Source: Acaryochloris sp. CRU_2_0 (lineage in GTDB: Bacteria > Cyanobacteriota > Cyanobacteriia > Thermosynechococcales > Thermosynechococcaceae). Taken from it: a DNA stretch of 64,000 bases. Shown piece after piece: positions 27,642 through 36,908 of the stretch. The position numbers were made by a program, and so were the translations under genes. The notes beneath the pieces were generated by a model. It ran no database searches. It saw only the letters and a list, made by a program, of their open reading frames with translations, and was not told where the DNA came from. Where the stretch lies: NCBI GenBank assembly GCA_012034865.1, contig JAAUOM010000001.1, positions 124,001 to 188,000 on the forward strand, given 5' to 3'. Positions within the stretch are counted from its first letter, which is position 1. Each line of letters opens with the position of its first letter.

Positions 27642-29120
27642 ATGTCCTCTATGCCCTCTGATCCCTTGCTGAGTCTGCAACCCCAACCCTCGATCCAATT
27701 TGGTACGGATGGTTGGCGGGGCATTATTGCCAAAGACTTTACTTTTGAGCGGCTTGTGCGAGTTGCCCCTATTGCGGCTCAGGTTTTAGAGCAGACCTAT
27801 GGTCAGTCAGCGACCCAGCGGTTAATTGTGATTGGCTACGATCGCAGATTCCTCTCTGAAGAATTTGCTCAAGCCACCGCTGAAGCCGTTCAACAGGCAG
27901 GTTATGATGTGCTGCTGGCCAATACCTATGCTCCTACCCCTGCGTTGAGCTGGGCGGCCAAACATCATCAAGCCTTGGGGGCTTTGGTGATTACTGCTAG
28001 TCATAATCCCGGCATTTATTCAGGACTGAAAGTCAAAGGAGCCTTTGGTGGCTCTGTACCGCCCGCTGTCACGCAGGTAATTCAAGATACCCTCGCGGCG
28101 GGTTCGGCTCCGGTGGTTTCAGGAACACCCGGCCACCTAGAAGAATTTGATCCCTGGCCAGATTATTGCCAAGTCTTGCAATCAAAAGTCGATATTGAGT
28201 GCATCAATCAAGCCATCGCTCAGGGACAGTTGACTGTATTTGTGGATGTGATGCATGGGGCTACTGCTGGTGGGTTACAACAACTGCTGACCAGTCCAGT
28301 GCATGAATTGAATAGCGATCGCGATCCTTTGTTCGATGGGGGGGCACCAGAACCGTTACCCAAGTACCTGGGTCAGTTAATCCAAACCCTGCAAGCGCAG
28401 AAAAACAGGTCAGGCAGCGCCGCTGTGGTTGGTTTTATCTTTGATGGGGATGGCGATCGCATCGCAGCCATGGATGGCCAAGGTCAGTTCCTCAGCTCTC
28501 AAATTCTTATTCCCATCTTAATTGAGCACTTAGCCGCCCGACGTCAATTTCGCGGAGAAGTTATTAAGACCATCAGTGGCTCTGAGCTGATTCCCAAGGT
28601 TGCCGCCCTCTATCAACTGCCTGTGCATGAGACCCCCATTGGCTATAAATACATTGCCGATCACATGCTGACCACAGCAGCTGTTTTGCTGGGTGGAGAA
28701 GAGTCCGGTGGCATTGGTTATGGCAACCATATCCCAGAACGAGATGGCTTACTCTCTGCTTTGTATTTACTAGAAGCGGCAGCTCAGTCGGGTAAAGATT
28801 TTACGCAATTGTATCAACAGTTGCAAACTCAGACTGGGTACACCAGTTTTTATGATCGTATTGATTTACCCTTAGCCTCGGAAGCAGACAGCGTGAGACT
28901 CATTCAACACCTGCAAACATCCCCCTTTACCCAAGTTCTCGACCAAGCCGTCACTAATGTGCTGTCCGTCGATGGATTTAAATTTTCGTTGGCGGATCAC
29001 AGTTGGCTACTGATTCGCTTTAGCGGCACTGAACCCGTTCTGCGCTTATACTGTGAATCCCATCAGCCTGATCGGGTTGCCCAGATCCTAGCCTGGGCAA
29101 AAGATTGGGCGTTGAGCTAA
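27642..29120 (+). CDS. Phosphoglucomutase/phosphomannomutase family protein
   Basis: This 492-residue alpha-D-phosphohexomutase has the four expected motifs: FGTDGWRG near residue 21, catalytic TASHNP near residues 116-121 (phospho-Ser), the Mg2+ loop DGDGDRIA near 267-275 and the phosphate-binding RFSGTEPVLR near the end. It interconverts the 1- and 6-phosphates of a hexose; glucose, mannose or glucosamine cannot be distinguished by eye. ATG 27642 is used, and 27651 is an alternative. Confidence 0.88.
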   Translation: MSSMPSDPLLSLQPQPSIQFGTDGWRGIIAKDFTFERLVRVAPIAAQVLEQTYGQSATQRLIVIGYDRRFLSEEFAQATAEAVQQAGYDVLLANTYAPTPALSWAAKHHQALGALVITASHNPGIYSGLKVKGAFGGSVPPAVTQVIQDTLAAGSAPVVSGTPGHLEEFDPWPDYCQVLQSKVDIECINQAIAQGQLTVFVDVMHGATAGGLQQLLTSPVHELNSDRDPLFDGGAPEPLPKYLGQLIQTLQAQKNRSGSAAVVGFIFDGDGDRIAAMDGQGQFLSSQILIPILIEHLAARRQFRGEVIKTISGSELIPKVAALYQLPVHETPIGYKYIADHMLTTAAVLLGGEESGGIGYGNHIPERDGLLSALYLLEAAAQSGKDFTQLYQQLQTQTGYTSFYDRIDLPLASEADSVRLIQHLQTSPFTQVLDQAVTNVLSVDGFKFSLADHSWLLIRFSGTEPVLRLYCESHQPDRVAQILAWAKDWALS

Positions 29121-29145
29121 AAAATATTTATTGTAAGGCCGCAAG

Positions 29146-29340
29146 ATGTTCTCTCCTCAACCTTCTGGATCAACCCTCAAACCTGAATACTTAGCGTGGA
29201 TGATCAGTCTGACTATATTGCCCCTGCTCTTCGCTTTACTAGGTCAAAAGCAACTCTTGTCCTGCGCTCTAGCCATCGGTGATTGGAGTGAAAGCCTCTT
29301 TCAAGGGATTGCCTTGCCCATTTTGGATAGTTCAGAATAG
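29146..29340 (+). CDS. Small predicted membrane protein
   Basis: This 64-residue ORF starts 25 bases after the mutase stop with AAGGCCGCAAG just upstream. It has one clear hydrophobic segment (about residues 19-37, MISLTILPLLFALLG) and a second weaker one. I do not recognise it. Confidence 0.45.
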   Translation: MFSPQPSGSTLKPEYLAWMISLTILPLLFALLGQKQLLSCALAIGDWSESLFQGIALPILDSSE

Positions 29341-29547
29341 ATTGCAAATCTAGATGGGGAGGTAGGGTTTCAATCTATTAGCAAATCGGAGTTTAGCCCC
29401 TAAAATTGGGATGGAGCGATCGGGGTGCAGCCTGATAACTATTCTGCTGATGTTATCCCCTAAAGCAAGGATATTAGGAGCTAATGCCCCATTGTCTGAG
29501 TACCTAAAATTTTATTATTTTAACTTAACTATTTGAGTTGACACTCT

Positions 29548-32500
29548 ATGCGTTCTATCCTCGACCGTGTTCATCCTCAATCCGTAACGCCATCCCGGTT
29601 AGAGTCTTTACTCCTGCATCGACTGAGAATGATTGAAGAGTTGTTGGAAACTGTCTTGCAGGGTGAGTGTGGGCAGGAATTAGTCAACCTTTTGCGAGAA
29701 CTGCGATCCATGTGCTCTCCAGAAGGACAGGTTCTTAGAGTCCCTGAAGCGGAAGTGCTCAAAGTGGTGGAAAGGCTGCAATTGGATGAGGCGATTCGAG
29801 CGGCGCGTGCCTTTGCCTTATACTTTCAGCTGATCAATATTGTTGAACAACATTACGAGCAAGAAGAAAGCATTGTGCGGACGCGCGGAACCACCCTAGC
29901 TTCTTCTTTTGTGCGCTCTCCCTTAGAAAATGCTGGTTTGATGAATTCTGGAGAACATGCCGTTGGTAATGGGCGATCAGAATTGCCCAATAGTCTTTTT
30001 GAAACCCCTTTGCGTGAATCCAACGCAGGGACATTTGCTTGGCTATTTCCTAAACTCAAGCAGTTAAATGTCCCTCCCCGTCATATTCAAGAGATTATTC
30101 AAACCCTGGATATCAAACTTGTGTTTACAGCCCATCCCACTGAAATTGTCCGCCAAACGATTCGGGCTAAGCAACGCCGCATTGCCAAAATCCTGGGCAA
30201 ATTGGATGTAGCCGAAGCAGGTTTGGCCAATAATATGTGCTCTCGTTGGGAAGTGGATACATTGCAGGCGGAGTTGACGGAGGAAGTCCGGTTTTGGTGG
30301 CGAACCGATGAACTTCACCAGTTTAGACCTACGGTGTTGGATGAGGTGGAGTATAGTCTTCACTACTTTCGAGAAGTGCTATTTGATGCCATTCCCCAGT
30401 TATACCAGCGTTTAAACCAACATTTACAGCAGTCTTTTCCTAATTTAAAGGCTCCGCGCTATAACTTTTGCCAATTTGGATCTTGGGTGGGATCCGATCG
30501 CGATGGTAACCCAGCAGTAACCCCGGAAATTACCTGGCAAACCTCTTGCTATCAACGCAACTTGGTTCTAGAAAAGTACATTGAGTCCGTTCAGAGGCTA
30601 ATTAGCCTGTTGAGTTTATCCCAATACTGGTGTGAGGTTCCCCCCGGTTTAGAAAAGTCCTTGGGTCAAGATCAACTGCAAATGCCAGAGGTTTACGATC
30701 AACTCTCTATCCGCTTTCTAGGAGAGCCTTATCGTTTCAAACTCTCCTATATTCTCAAGCGTTTGGAAAATACCCGAGATCGCAACCTGCAACTGGCTCA
30801 GCTCCAAGATTTTACCCAACTCCTTCATCCGCAAGGGATGAACGAGCAAATCTATTATTCTTGCGCTCAAGCTTTTTTGGATGAGCTGTTGGTGGTGAAA
30901 GAAAACTTGCAAGCCACTGGTATTAGTTGTCGAGAACTAGATCATCTGATTTGCCAAGTAGAAATCTTCCGGTTCAATCTCACCCAACTTGATATTCGCC
31001 AGGAAAGCTCCTGTCATTCCGATGCTCTCACAGAAATCATCGATTATTTGCAGATTCTGCCCCAACCCTACAACCAGATGACGGAAGCAGAACGCTTAGA
31101 CTGGTTGGTGCGAGAACTGCAAACGCGCAGACCCTTAATTCCACCTGAACTGCCCTTCTCAGCCAGAACTCAAGAACTGATCAACACATTTCGCATGATC
31201 CGGCGGTTGCAAGAAGAGTTTGGGATTGAGATTTGCCGCACGTATATTATCAGCATGAGCCATGAAGCCAGTGATCTCTTGGAAGTCCTGCTTCTGGCCA
31301 AAGAATCGGGTCTTTTTGATCCGACAACCGCGACGGGTACATTGCAGGCTATCCCGTTATTTGAAACCGTGGATGATTTGCAGCGGGCTCCCAAGATCAT
31401 GACGCAACTATTTGATCTGGCGCTATACCGATCCTATTTAGTTACTCCTTCGATAACAGCGTCAGCCTCTGCCCCAGGGATGCTTTCTGAACCTACCCCT
31501 TCCCCTCATGCGTCCCTAGCTCTGCAAGAAATTATGTTGGGCTATTCTGACAGCAATAAAGATTCAGGTTTTCTCAGTAGTAATTGGGAAATTTACAAGG
31601 CTCAACAACGTTTGCAAGCCACAGCCGAACCCTATGGGATTGCCCTGCGGATTTTCCATGGTCGGGGGGGGTCTGTAGGACGGGGCGGTGGACCTGCCTA
31701 CGAAGCCATTTTGGCTCAGCCCGGACACAGCGTGAATGGCCGCATTAAGATCACCGAACAAGGCGAAGTGGTGGCTTCTAAATATTCCTTGCCTGAATTA
31801 GCGTTGTATAACTTAGAAACTATCTCTACCGCAGTGATTCAGGCCAGCTTGCTGCGCTCCACGATGGATAGCATTGAGCCTTGGCACGACATTATGGAAG
31901 ATCTAGCGGCGCGATCGCGCAAACGGTATCGAGCCTTAATCTATGAACAAGAAGATCTGGTGGATTTTTTCTATGAAATTACTCCCATTAACGAAATTAG
32001 CCAATTGCAACATGCAGCCCGCCCCGCCCGCCGCCGAGCCGACAATCGGCGCACCTTAGATGGACTTCGAGCTATTCCCTGGGTCTTTAGTTGGACCCAA
32101 AGTCGCTTTTTACTCCCTGCTTGGTATGGCGTCGGTACAGCGCTCCAAGATTTTCTAGATGAGCAATCTGCCGAGCATCTCACCTTACTACAATATTTCT
32201 ACGAGAAATGGCCCTTCTTTAAGATGGTGATCTCTAAAGTTGAAATGACCCTAGCCAAGGTTGATTTGCAAATTGCCCATCATTATCTGCAAGAGTTAAC
32301 CAGTGCCAAAGATATTGATCGCTTCGAGCGCTTATTTGAACAAATTGCTCAAGAATATTATCTCACCCGAGAAATGGTCTCTAAAATCACCGACCATCCA
32401 CAACTCCTAGATGGTGATCCCAACCTAAAGCGCTCCGTTCAGCTCCGCAATGGCACCATTGTCCCCTTGGGGTTTCTCCAAGTTTCCCTACTCAAGCGGT

Positions 32501-32625
32501 TAAGACAGCATCAAAAACAACATCGCCTAGCTTTAGGGGCAGGCAATGTCAGTGAAAAAGATCTCCTCAGGGGGGCTCTGCTCACCATCAATGGCATTGC
32601 TGCAGGGATGCGTAATACAGGTTAG
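29548..32625 (+). CDS. ppc: Phosphoenolpyruvate carboxylase
   Basis: This 1025-residue enzyme adds bicarbonate to phosphoenolpyruvate to give oxaloacetate, feeding the TCA cycle and amino acid synthesis. Diagnostic motifs are [11 protein letters not shown] near residue 193 (catalytic His), [25 protein letters not shown] near 703-716 and the C-terminal RNTG that binds allosteric effectors. The length fits the cyanobacterial enzyme. It is preceded by a 207-base gap that should hold its promoter. Confidence 0.96.
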   Translation: MRSILDRVHPQSVTPSRLESLLLHRLRMIEELLETVLQGECGQELVNLLRELRSMCSPEGQVLRVPEAEVLKVVERLQLDEAIRAARAFALYFQLINIVEQHYEQEESIVRTRGTTLASSFVRSPLENAGLMNSGEHAVGNGRSELPNSLFETPLRESNAGTFAWLFPKLKQLNVPPRHIQEIIQTLDIKLVFTAHPTEIVRQTIRAKQRRIAKILGKLDVAEAGLANNMCSRWEVDTLQAELTEEVRFWWRTDELHQFRPTVLDEVEYSLHYFREVLFDAIPQLYQRLNQHLQQSFPNLKAPRYNFCQFGSWVGSDRDGNPAVTPEITWQTSCYQRNLVLEKYIESVQRLISLLSLSQYWCEVPPGLEKSLGQDQLQMPEVYDQLSIRFLGEPYRFKLSYILKRLENTRDRNLQLAQLQDFTQLLHPQGMNEQIYYSCAQAFLDELLVVKENLQATGISCRELDHLICQVEIFRFNLTQLDIRQESSCHSDALTEIIDYLQILPQPYNQMTEAERLDWLVRELQTRRPLIPPELPFSARTQELINTFRMIRRLQEEFGIEICRTYIISMSHEASDLLEVLLLAKESGLFDPTTATGTLQAIPLFETVDDLQRAPKIMTQLFDLALYRSYLVTPSITASASAPGMLSEPTPSPHASLALQEIMLGYSDSNKDSGFLSSNWEIYKAQQRLQATAEPYGIALRIFHGRGGSVGRGGGPAYEAILAQPGHSVNGRIKITEQGEVVASKYSLPELALYNLETISTAVIQASLLRSTMDSIEPWHDIMEDLAARSRKRYRALIYEQEDLVDFFYEITPINEISQLQHAARPARRRADNRRTLDGLRAIPWVFSWTQSRFLLPAWYGVGTALQDFLDEQSAEHLTLLQYFYEKWPFFKMVISKVEMTLAKVDLQIAHHYLQELTSAKDIDRFERLFEQIAQEYYLTREMVSKITDHPQLLDGDPNLKRSVQLRNGTIVPLGFLQVSLLKRLRQHQKQHRLALGAGNVSEKDLLRGALLTINGIAAGMRNTG

Positions 32626-32643
32626 TAGCCAGTTCCTTTTAAT

Positions 32644-32994
32644 TCACCCCCAAATGACGGGAGATTGCATCCAATTTCCGATTATTGAAGACAGTCGGGT
32701 ATTGGTTTCATAGCGATCCTCATTGGCTGACGCAGTGGATGTGGCCAATTGCTGAGAGACCCTGTCCAGGTTGTCGGTGTATCGTTTCAGGTCTTGACTA
32801 AAGGACTCAAGAAAGCGGTTATTGGAGGCAACTACTTGGGTCAGTTCTGTGATTCTTTGGGCGTTCGCTTCGTTGGCTTGTTCAATACGAGTGAGCCGCT
32901 CATTGCTTTCCCGCTTTGAGCGCTCTGACTCAATAGCCATCCGCTCTAATAACGATTCAATCCGATCCAATCGATCCGGTTGTGTAGTGGCCAT
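32644..32994 (-). CDS. Hypothetical coiled-coil protein
   Basis: This 116-residue protein is made almost entirely of charged heptad-like sequence (MATTQPDRLDRIESLLERM, NERLTRIEQANEAN, TDNLDRVSQQLA). It is probably a cytoplasmic coiled coil of unknown role. The frame continues upstream into the tRNA-Ala gene, so the ATG at 32994 rather than any earlier start is correct. It is convergent with ppc. Confidence 0.7.
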   Translation of the reverse strand: MATTQPDRLDRIESLLERMAIESERSKRESNERLTRIEQANEANAQRITELTQVVASNNRFLESFSQDLKRYTDNLDRVSQQLATSTASANEDRYETNTRLSSIIGNWMQSPVIWG

Positions 32995-33066
32995 GATTGA
33001 TCTCCCTGCACAAATTCTCGCTCTGCTGCTTCGGCAATTACTCGGCGCAGTAGTTTTTCTAACCAA

Positions 33067-33139
33067 TGGAGTTAAGCGGATTCGAACCGCTGACCCCCTC
33101 AATGCCATTGAGGTGCTCTACCAACTGAGCTATAACCCC
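33067..33139 (-). tRNA. tRNA-Ala (GGC anticodon)
   Basis: The minus strand folds as a cloverleaf: acceptor GGGGTTA with TAACTCC (one G-U pair), a D-arm with GCTCAGTTGGTAGAGC, anticodon stem CCTCA/TGAGG around loop ATGGCAT (anticodon GGC), and a T-arm with GGTTCGAATCC. The discriminator base is A and CCA is not encoded. Length is 73 bases. Confidence 0.95.
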
Positions 33140-33377
33140 AGAATGCGAATACAATCATCCCTTGAAAAGCTATCTATCGTCAAGAACTTTAAACCAGAAC
33201 AAATTTACAAAAAGCCTGTTCAGCCGTAATTTTACTTAGCAAAGTGTTACTAGATTGTAGCCTAAGTTTAAGGTATTTATAAAATATTTATATTTATAGT
33301 TATTTAACTCATTTAATTTGCTAATCACTGGCGTTATGATTGAGGCATGCAGATCCCAATCTTTGATCTAACACAAT

Positions 33378-33419
33378 GAATGGGTAAACCTTATCCCATT
33401 CTTTATTTGTAAATGGGAG
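33378..33419 (+). promoter_or_regulatory. Candidate cis-acting RNA switch in the leader of the 49-aa ORF
   Basis: Three segments compete for pairing: GAATGGGTAA (33378-33387), TTATCCCATTC (33391-33401) and AATGGGAG (33412-33419). Segment 2 can pair with segment 1, or with segment 3, which contains the ribosome binding site GGGAG of the next ORF. Pairing 1:2 would expose the site and 2:3 would hide it. This is read directly from the sequence; function is inference. Confidence 0.4.
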
Positions 33420-33425
33420 TCGATT

Positions 33426-33575
33426 ATGAAACTTGTAAATTTACTCACTCAAAGCATCAAATATCTATCTGAGGCAATTGGCCGCATCTTTGCCCCTAAT
33501 GATGATCACTATCCGGCAACAGGTATGGTTCCTTTCTATGGAGACCCTTACTCTCAATCTGCTTGGATTGACTAA
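33426..33575 (+). CDS. Small conserved-looking protein of unknown function, 49 aa
   Basis: The ORF starts MKLVNLLTQSIKYLSEAIGR, an amphipathic helix, and continues with an acidic and aromatic tail (NDDHYPATGMVPFYGDPY) ending SQSAWID. It has a good ribosome binding site (GGGAG, six bases before ATG) and a structured leader. No family is recognised. Confidence 0.6.
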   Translation: MKLVNLLTQSIKYLSEAIGRIFAPNDDHYPATGMVPFYGDPYSQSAWID

Positions 33576-33592
33576 TGTAAACCCTACCCGAT

Positions 33593-33641
33593 CGGTGCTA
33601 GATCTGGGAATAGACGTAAGCAAACACCTTGTCTAGCACCG
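33593..33641 (+). terminator. 10-bp inverted repeat between the small ORF and nrdR
   Basis: CGGTGCTAGA (33593-33602) and TCTAGCACCG (33632-33641) are perfectly complementary, with a 29-base loop followed by TTTCCC. It could end the small transcript or act in the nrdR leader. The long loop and short T run make a simple terminator uncertain. Confidence 0.45.
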
Positions 33642-33703
33642 TTTCCCATCGCAGTGGTTGACATTGATGGTTTATACAGACATAAACGCCACCAGAAAAC
33701 AGT

Positions 33704-34264
33704 ATGCAATGTCCCTTCTGCCAGCATACAGATAGCCGAGTTTTAGAATCACGCTCATCTGAAGCAGGCCAAAGTGTGCGGCGGCGACGAGAGTGCCTGC
33801 AGTGCAAGCGTCGGTTTACAACCTATGAACGCATTGAGTTTGTTCCGATTATTGTGATTAAACGTAATCAGGATCGGGAATTGTTCGATCGCTCTAAACT
33901 CCTCAAAGGGGTGGTGACAGCTTGTGAGAAAACGGGTTTAGCAGCCGTGCAGCTGGAGACTTTAGTCGATGATGTGGAAGCTGAATTGCAGCAGCGAGCA
34001 GTACAGGAAGTTACCAGCACAGAATTGGGTGAATCTGTGTTAGCAAAGCTGAAACTACTCAGTGAAGTTGCCTATGTTCGTTTTGCCTCAGTGTATCGGA
34101 AATTTCGAGGAATCCGAGATTTTGTGGATGAACTGAATCAGCTCAAAGAGTCTGGGGATAGCCATTTGTTCAACAGCCTTGCCTATCCTCAAGAGAGTTC
34201 ATCTTTGCCATCATCCCCCAGTACTTATGTGGCCTCTGCCAACGCTCAACCCCCATCCAGATGA
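33704..34264 (+). CDS. nrdR: Transcriptional repressor NrdR
   Basis: This 186-residue regulator of ribonucleotide reductase genes has an N-terminal zinc ribbon (Cys3, Cys6, Cys31, Cys34, with [18 protein letters not shown]) and an ATP-cone domain (about 46-136) that senses ATP/dATP. The C-terminal ~40 residues (Ser/Pro-rich) extend past the usual ~150-residue length, a tail seen in some cyanobacterial members. Confidence 0.95.
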   Translation: MQCPFCQHTDSRVLESRSSEAGQSVRRRRECLQCKRRFTTYERIEFVPIIVIKRNQDRELFDRSKLLKGVVTACEKTGLAAVQLETLVDDVEAELQQRAVQEVTSTELGESVLAKLKLLSEVAYVRFASVYRKFRGIRDFVDELNQLKESGDSHLFNSLAYPQESSSLPSSPSTYVASANAQPPSR

Positions 34265-34407
34265 AAGGTATCAAAAAGGCATCAAGAGAAAGGGATTGTC
34301 ATCTTTCCCTCTTCACCAAATCAGCCGTTGAAGAGTTGGGGTTTGGGCAAATTGCAGGCTAAAATGGGCGTTGCTGGCCAGATGCTTACTTTCAAGCATT
34401 TGAGCGA

Positions 34408-35039
34408 TCATCCCATAAACTGCGGTAGAGCAACTGGCTCAAATTTAGTCCCAACCCCAGTTTTGAGGAGTGGATCAATGATCTCAACTCGATTGGTGAC
34501 AATGCCGTCAAGGGGTGAGTCTGACCTCCATCGGCATTGTAGCCATAACCAATGTCAAGTTGTTTGAGGGTCTGCATACTTTGCTCATGGGTGACTCCTT
34601 GGCCATTCGTTCTACAATCAACGGTCCAATCATGGAACACAGCTAGGTGGTGATCGGTGGTTGGATGAATGTCGATTTCTACCAGGTCAGCCCCAGAGTT
34701 GAAGGCGGCACGGATGGAGGAAATTGTATTTTCTAGAAAGGAATGGGTGGGTGGATTGATAATTTTAGCCGTGCAAGTATCATTCTGAAGATTATCTAAA
34801 GGAAACGTCTGGCTAACCCCTCGATGAGCAATCAGTGTAAAAGTCAGCGGTTTCGGCGGTAGCGATCGCGGCCAGTACAGATAGGCCAGCAACCCTAAAG
34901 AGATCGTGGCAATGAGTCCTAGAGCGCGGAACAAAAACTTACACAGCTTTTTTCTTGGTTTCCGGCGTTGGCGAACAACAGTAAATTGGCTCATATACTG
35001 ACCTACGATGCGAAACATGAAGGAACTTGTATCAGTCAA
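34408..35039 (-). pseudogene. Glycerophosphodiester phosphodiesterase with internal deletion
   Basis: The N-terminal part has a membrane anchor (FRALGLIATISLGLLAYLYW) and the catalytic start of a GDPD domain: LIAHRGVS, ENTISSIRAAF, DLVEIDIHPT and VFHDWTVDCRTNG. After GYGYNADGGQTHPL the family sequence stops. In a different frame the next bases encode DGIVTNRVEIIDPLL and end at a stop at 34408, which resembles the normal C-terminus of the family. The ~100 residues that usually lie between are missing. The frame that runs on from the N-terminal part instead ends at 34392 with an unrelated tail. The first ATG could be 35039 or 34994. Confidence 0.75.
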
Positions 35040-35189
35040 TGCCCTTATTTTGATGGACTCTAAGCTAAAATCTCTAGGGTTGGTAGCCTATGTTTAGCAA
35101 AAAATGTCTCCCATCCCCTCACCCATACAAGTTGCCGCCATTGTTGTCATGGTTGCCATAGGCAACGGCATCTAGAGAATATTGCATTG

Positions 35190-35708
35190 ATGAACACAGA
35201 AAATATAAATACGGTCGTCGCCATTGCCATCCTCTATCAGCAGGATCACTATCTGATGCAGCTTCGTGACGATATCCCAGGCATTGCCTATCCCGGTCAT
35301 TGGGGCTTTTTTGGGGGTCACCTCGATCCGGGCGAAACACCAGAAGCAGGGCTACGCCGAGAATTAATAGAAGAAATTGACTATCAAGCGGCTGAGCTAA
35401 AGCTTTTCAAGGTATATCCAGATCCAGGTGTGATTCGCCATGTATTTTATGGCTCGCTCACAGTTTCCCTAACCGATTTGGTCTTAAAGGAAGGCTGGGA
35501 CTTGGGATTTTTCTCACTAGAACAAATCCAAGCCAGCCAGCGTTACTCTAGCAAGGCAAAGGGGACTTTCCCGTTAGCTTACCCCCATCAAAAAATTTTG
35601 TTAGACTTTATCGAATTTCAAACTAATCAATTCCGTTCACTCACCCATACGATGGAACGTCACGATACAGAACTCAATACTAATCATCTACCTCCTTCAA
35701 GGCTCTAA
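35190..35708 (+). CDS. Nudix hydrolase
   Basis: This 172-residue protein has a Nudix box at about residues 42-65 (GGHLDPGETPEAGLRRELIEEIDY). It keeps the metal-binding REL-x-EE core but has Asp where the consensus has the last Gly. Nudix enzymes cleave nucleoside diphosphate derivatives; the substrate cannot be told. The extra C-terminus after residue 150 is polar. ATG 35190 is preferred over TTG 35187. Confidence 0.85.
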   Translation: MNTENINTVVAIAILYQQDHYLMQLRDDIPGIAYPGHWGFFGGHLDPGETPEAGLRRELIEEIDYQAAELKLFKVYPDPGVIRHVFYGSLTVSLTDLVLKEGWDLGFFSLEQIQASQRYSSKAKGTFPLAYPHQKILLDFIEFQTNQFRSLTHTMERHDTELNTNHLPPSRL

Positions 35709-35761
35709 TAGAGGATTATTGTAAATTGTTCATTGAGATGCTGAGAAGTTGAGTAATAAAC

Positions 35762-36328
35762 CTAAGGTTCTTGGGGATCATCCACATACTCAGTTTCTTG
35801 TCCTACGTTATTGGCGGAGGAACCAGATGACGTATCACCAGCTTTATCAGAGGGGTCTGTGGAACTAGATGTCTCTTTGTTAGACGAAGCATCTCCCGTA
35901 TTAGACTGAGAAGTCCCTGTTCCTGTATTCGTTCCAGATGTTCCAGGTGGATCTTTTGCTTCTTTCTTAGGAGGAGCCTCTATGTTCAGTGTTGTTCTGG
36001 CAGTTTCCAAGGCACTTTCAGCGCCTTTCTTGGTTGCTACCCATAGGGATTTGCCCGCTTCAGATAGAAGGTTCCCCTCTTCGGCTTGATTGGCTTGATT
36101 TTGGAGAGATTTAACACTTTCAGTTAACTCAGTTGAGCGATCCACAACCCAACCAATCGAGACGAGTCCCCCCAGAATAAACAGGTAGATTAAAAGACCT
36201 GTTTCTTTAATAATCTGCCATACAAGGATAAAGAATTGCTTAAATGAATCCCAGGTCTCTTTTTTTGAGACCAAGCCCCACCATTTGGCTAGTTGCTGAT
36301 TAAATGGGCTATTATTACTGTCACTCAT
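35762..36328 (-). CDS. Hypothetical membrane-anchored protein with low-complexity tail
   Basis: This 188-residue protein has one or two hydrophobic segments (about 29-62, FFILVWQIIKETGLLIYLFILGG region), a helical stretch (65-110) and a low-complexity tail rich in Thr, Ser, Gly and Asp (120-188). I do not recognise a family. It is probably an inner-membrane protein with a disordered C-terminus. Confidence 0.6.
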   Translation of the reverse strand: MSDSNNSPFNQQLAKWWGLVSKKETWDSFKQFFILVWQIIKETGLLIYLFILGGLVSIGWVVDRSTELTESVKSLQNQANQAEEGNLLSEAGKSLWVATKKGAESALETARTTLNIEAPPKKEAKDPPGTSGTNTGTGTSQSNTGDASSNKETSSSTDPSDKAGDTSSGSSANNVGQETEYVDDPQEP

Positions 36329-36467
36329 TCAGGATATCTCCGCTCCAAGAAACCATTGGCCACTACTATCATGGACTGTTGCCTGAACTGGGTCAATCTA
36401 GTTCTATTGCAGAAAAGCTATCGTTTTAGAAAAAACTAATCAGATCTTTTGAACAGACTGGATTGAT

Positions 36468-36818
36468 ATGATTTTTCACATTACCCCCCGGGAGGCTTGG
36501 ATGGCTGCTCAATCAACAGGACAATATGAAGCGGATTCCCTGAAGGCGGAAGGCTTTATCCACTGTTCCCAACATCATCAGGTACTGGAGGTTGCCCACC
36601 GCCTGTTTCCAAAGATACAGGGCTTGGTCTTACTAGCCATCGATCCAAAACTTCTGGCGGTTGACCTCCGGTATGAGAATTGTGAGGGCGGGATCGAGCA
36701 ATATCCTCATATCTATGGTTCGATTCCCATCGCTGCTGTCAAAGCGGTTTTTCCGTTTGCCCCCAATGCTGATGGACAATTTGTTTTTCCCGTTTCAACT
36801 GATGCAGACTGGTGGTGA
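36468..36818 (+). CDS. DUF952 family protein
   Basis: This 116-residue protein matches the DUF952 pattern: an IFHIT start, Y-x-A-D-S-L-x-x-E-G-F-I-H-C-S, then LLAIDPKLL and the HIYGSIPIAAV block near the end. The His/Cys/Ser pattern suggests an enzyme-like pocket, but no activity is established to my knowledge. It is soluble and probably monocistronic. Confidence 0.85.
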   Translation: MIFHITPREAWMAAQSTGQYEADSLKAEGFIHCSQHHQVLEVAHRLFPKIQGLVLLAIDPKLLAVDLRYENCEGGIEQYPHIYGSIPIAAVKAVFPFAPNADGQFVFPVSTDADWW

Positions 36819-36908
36819 TTAACAGACCGCGATCTGATGAATCCCTTGATCATGGGTGAAGATAGAAAAAAGCGCACTTGATCCGCTCTAGTATTAGGGA
36901 GAACCATA

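Noticed and set aside
33000-33108. N-terminal extension of the coiled-coil protein starting at 33108
   Set aside because: It would translate through the tRNA-Ala gene; the ATG at 32994 is the sensible start.
33593-33648. H-type pseudoknot upstream of nrdR
   Set aside because: A single base would have to span the 10-bp stem, which is sterically implausible; alternative hairpins are more likely.
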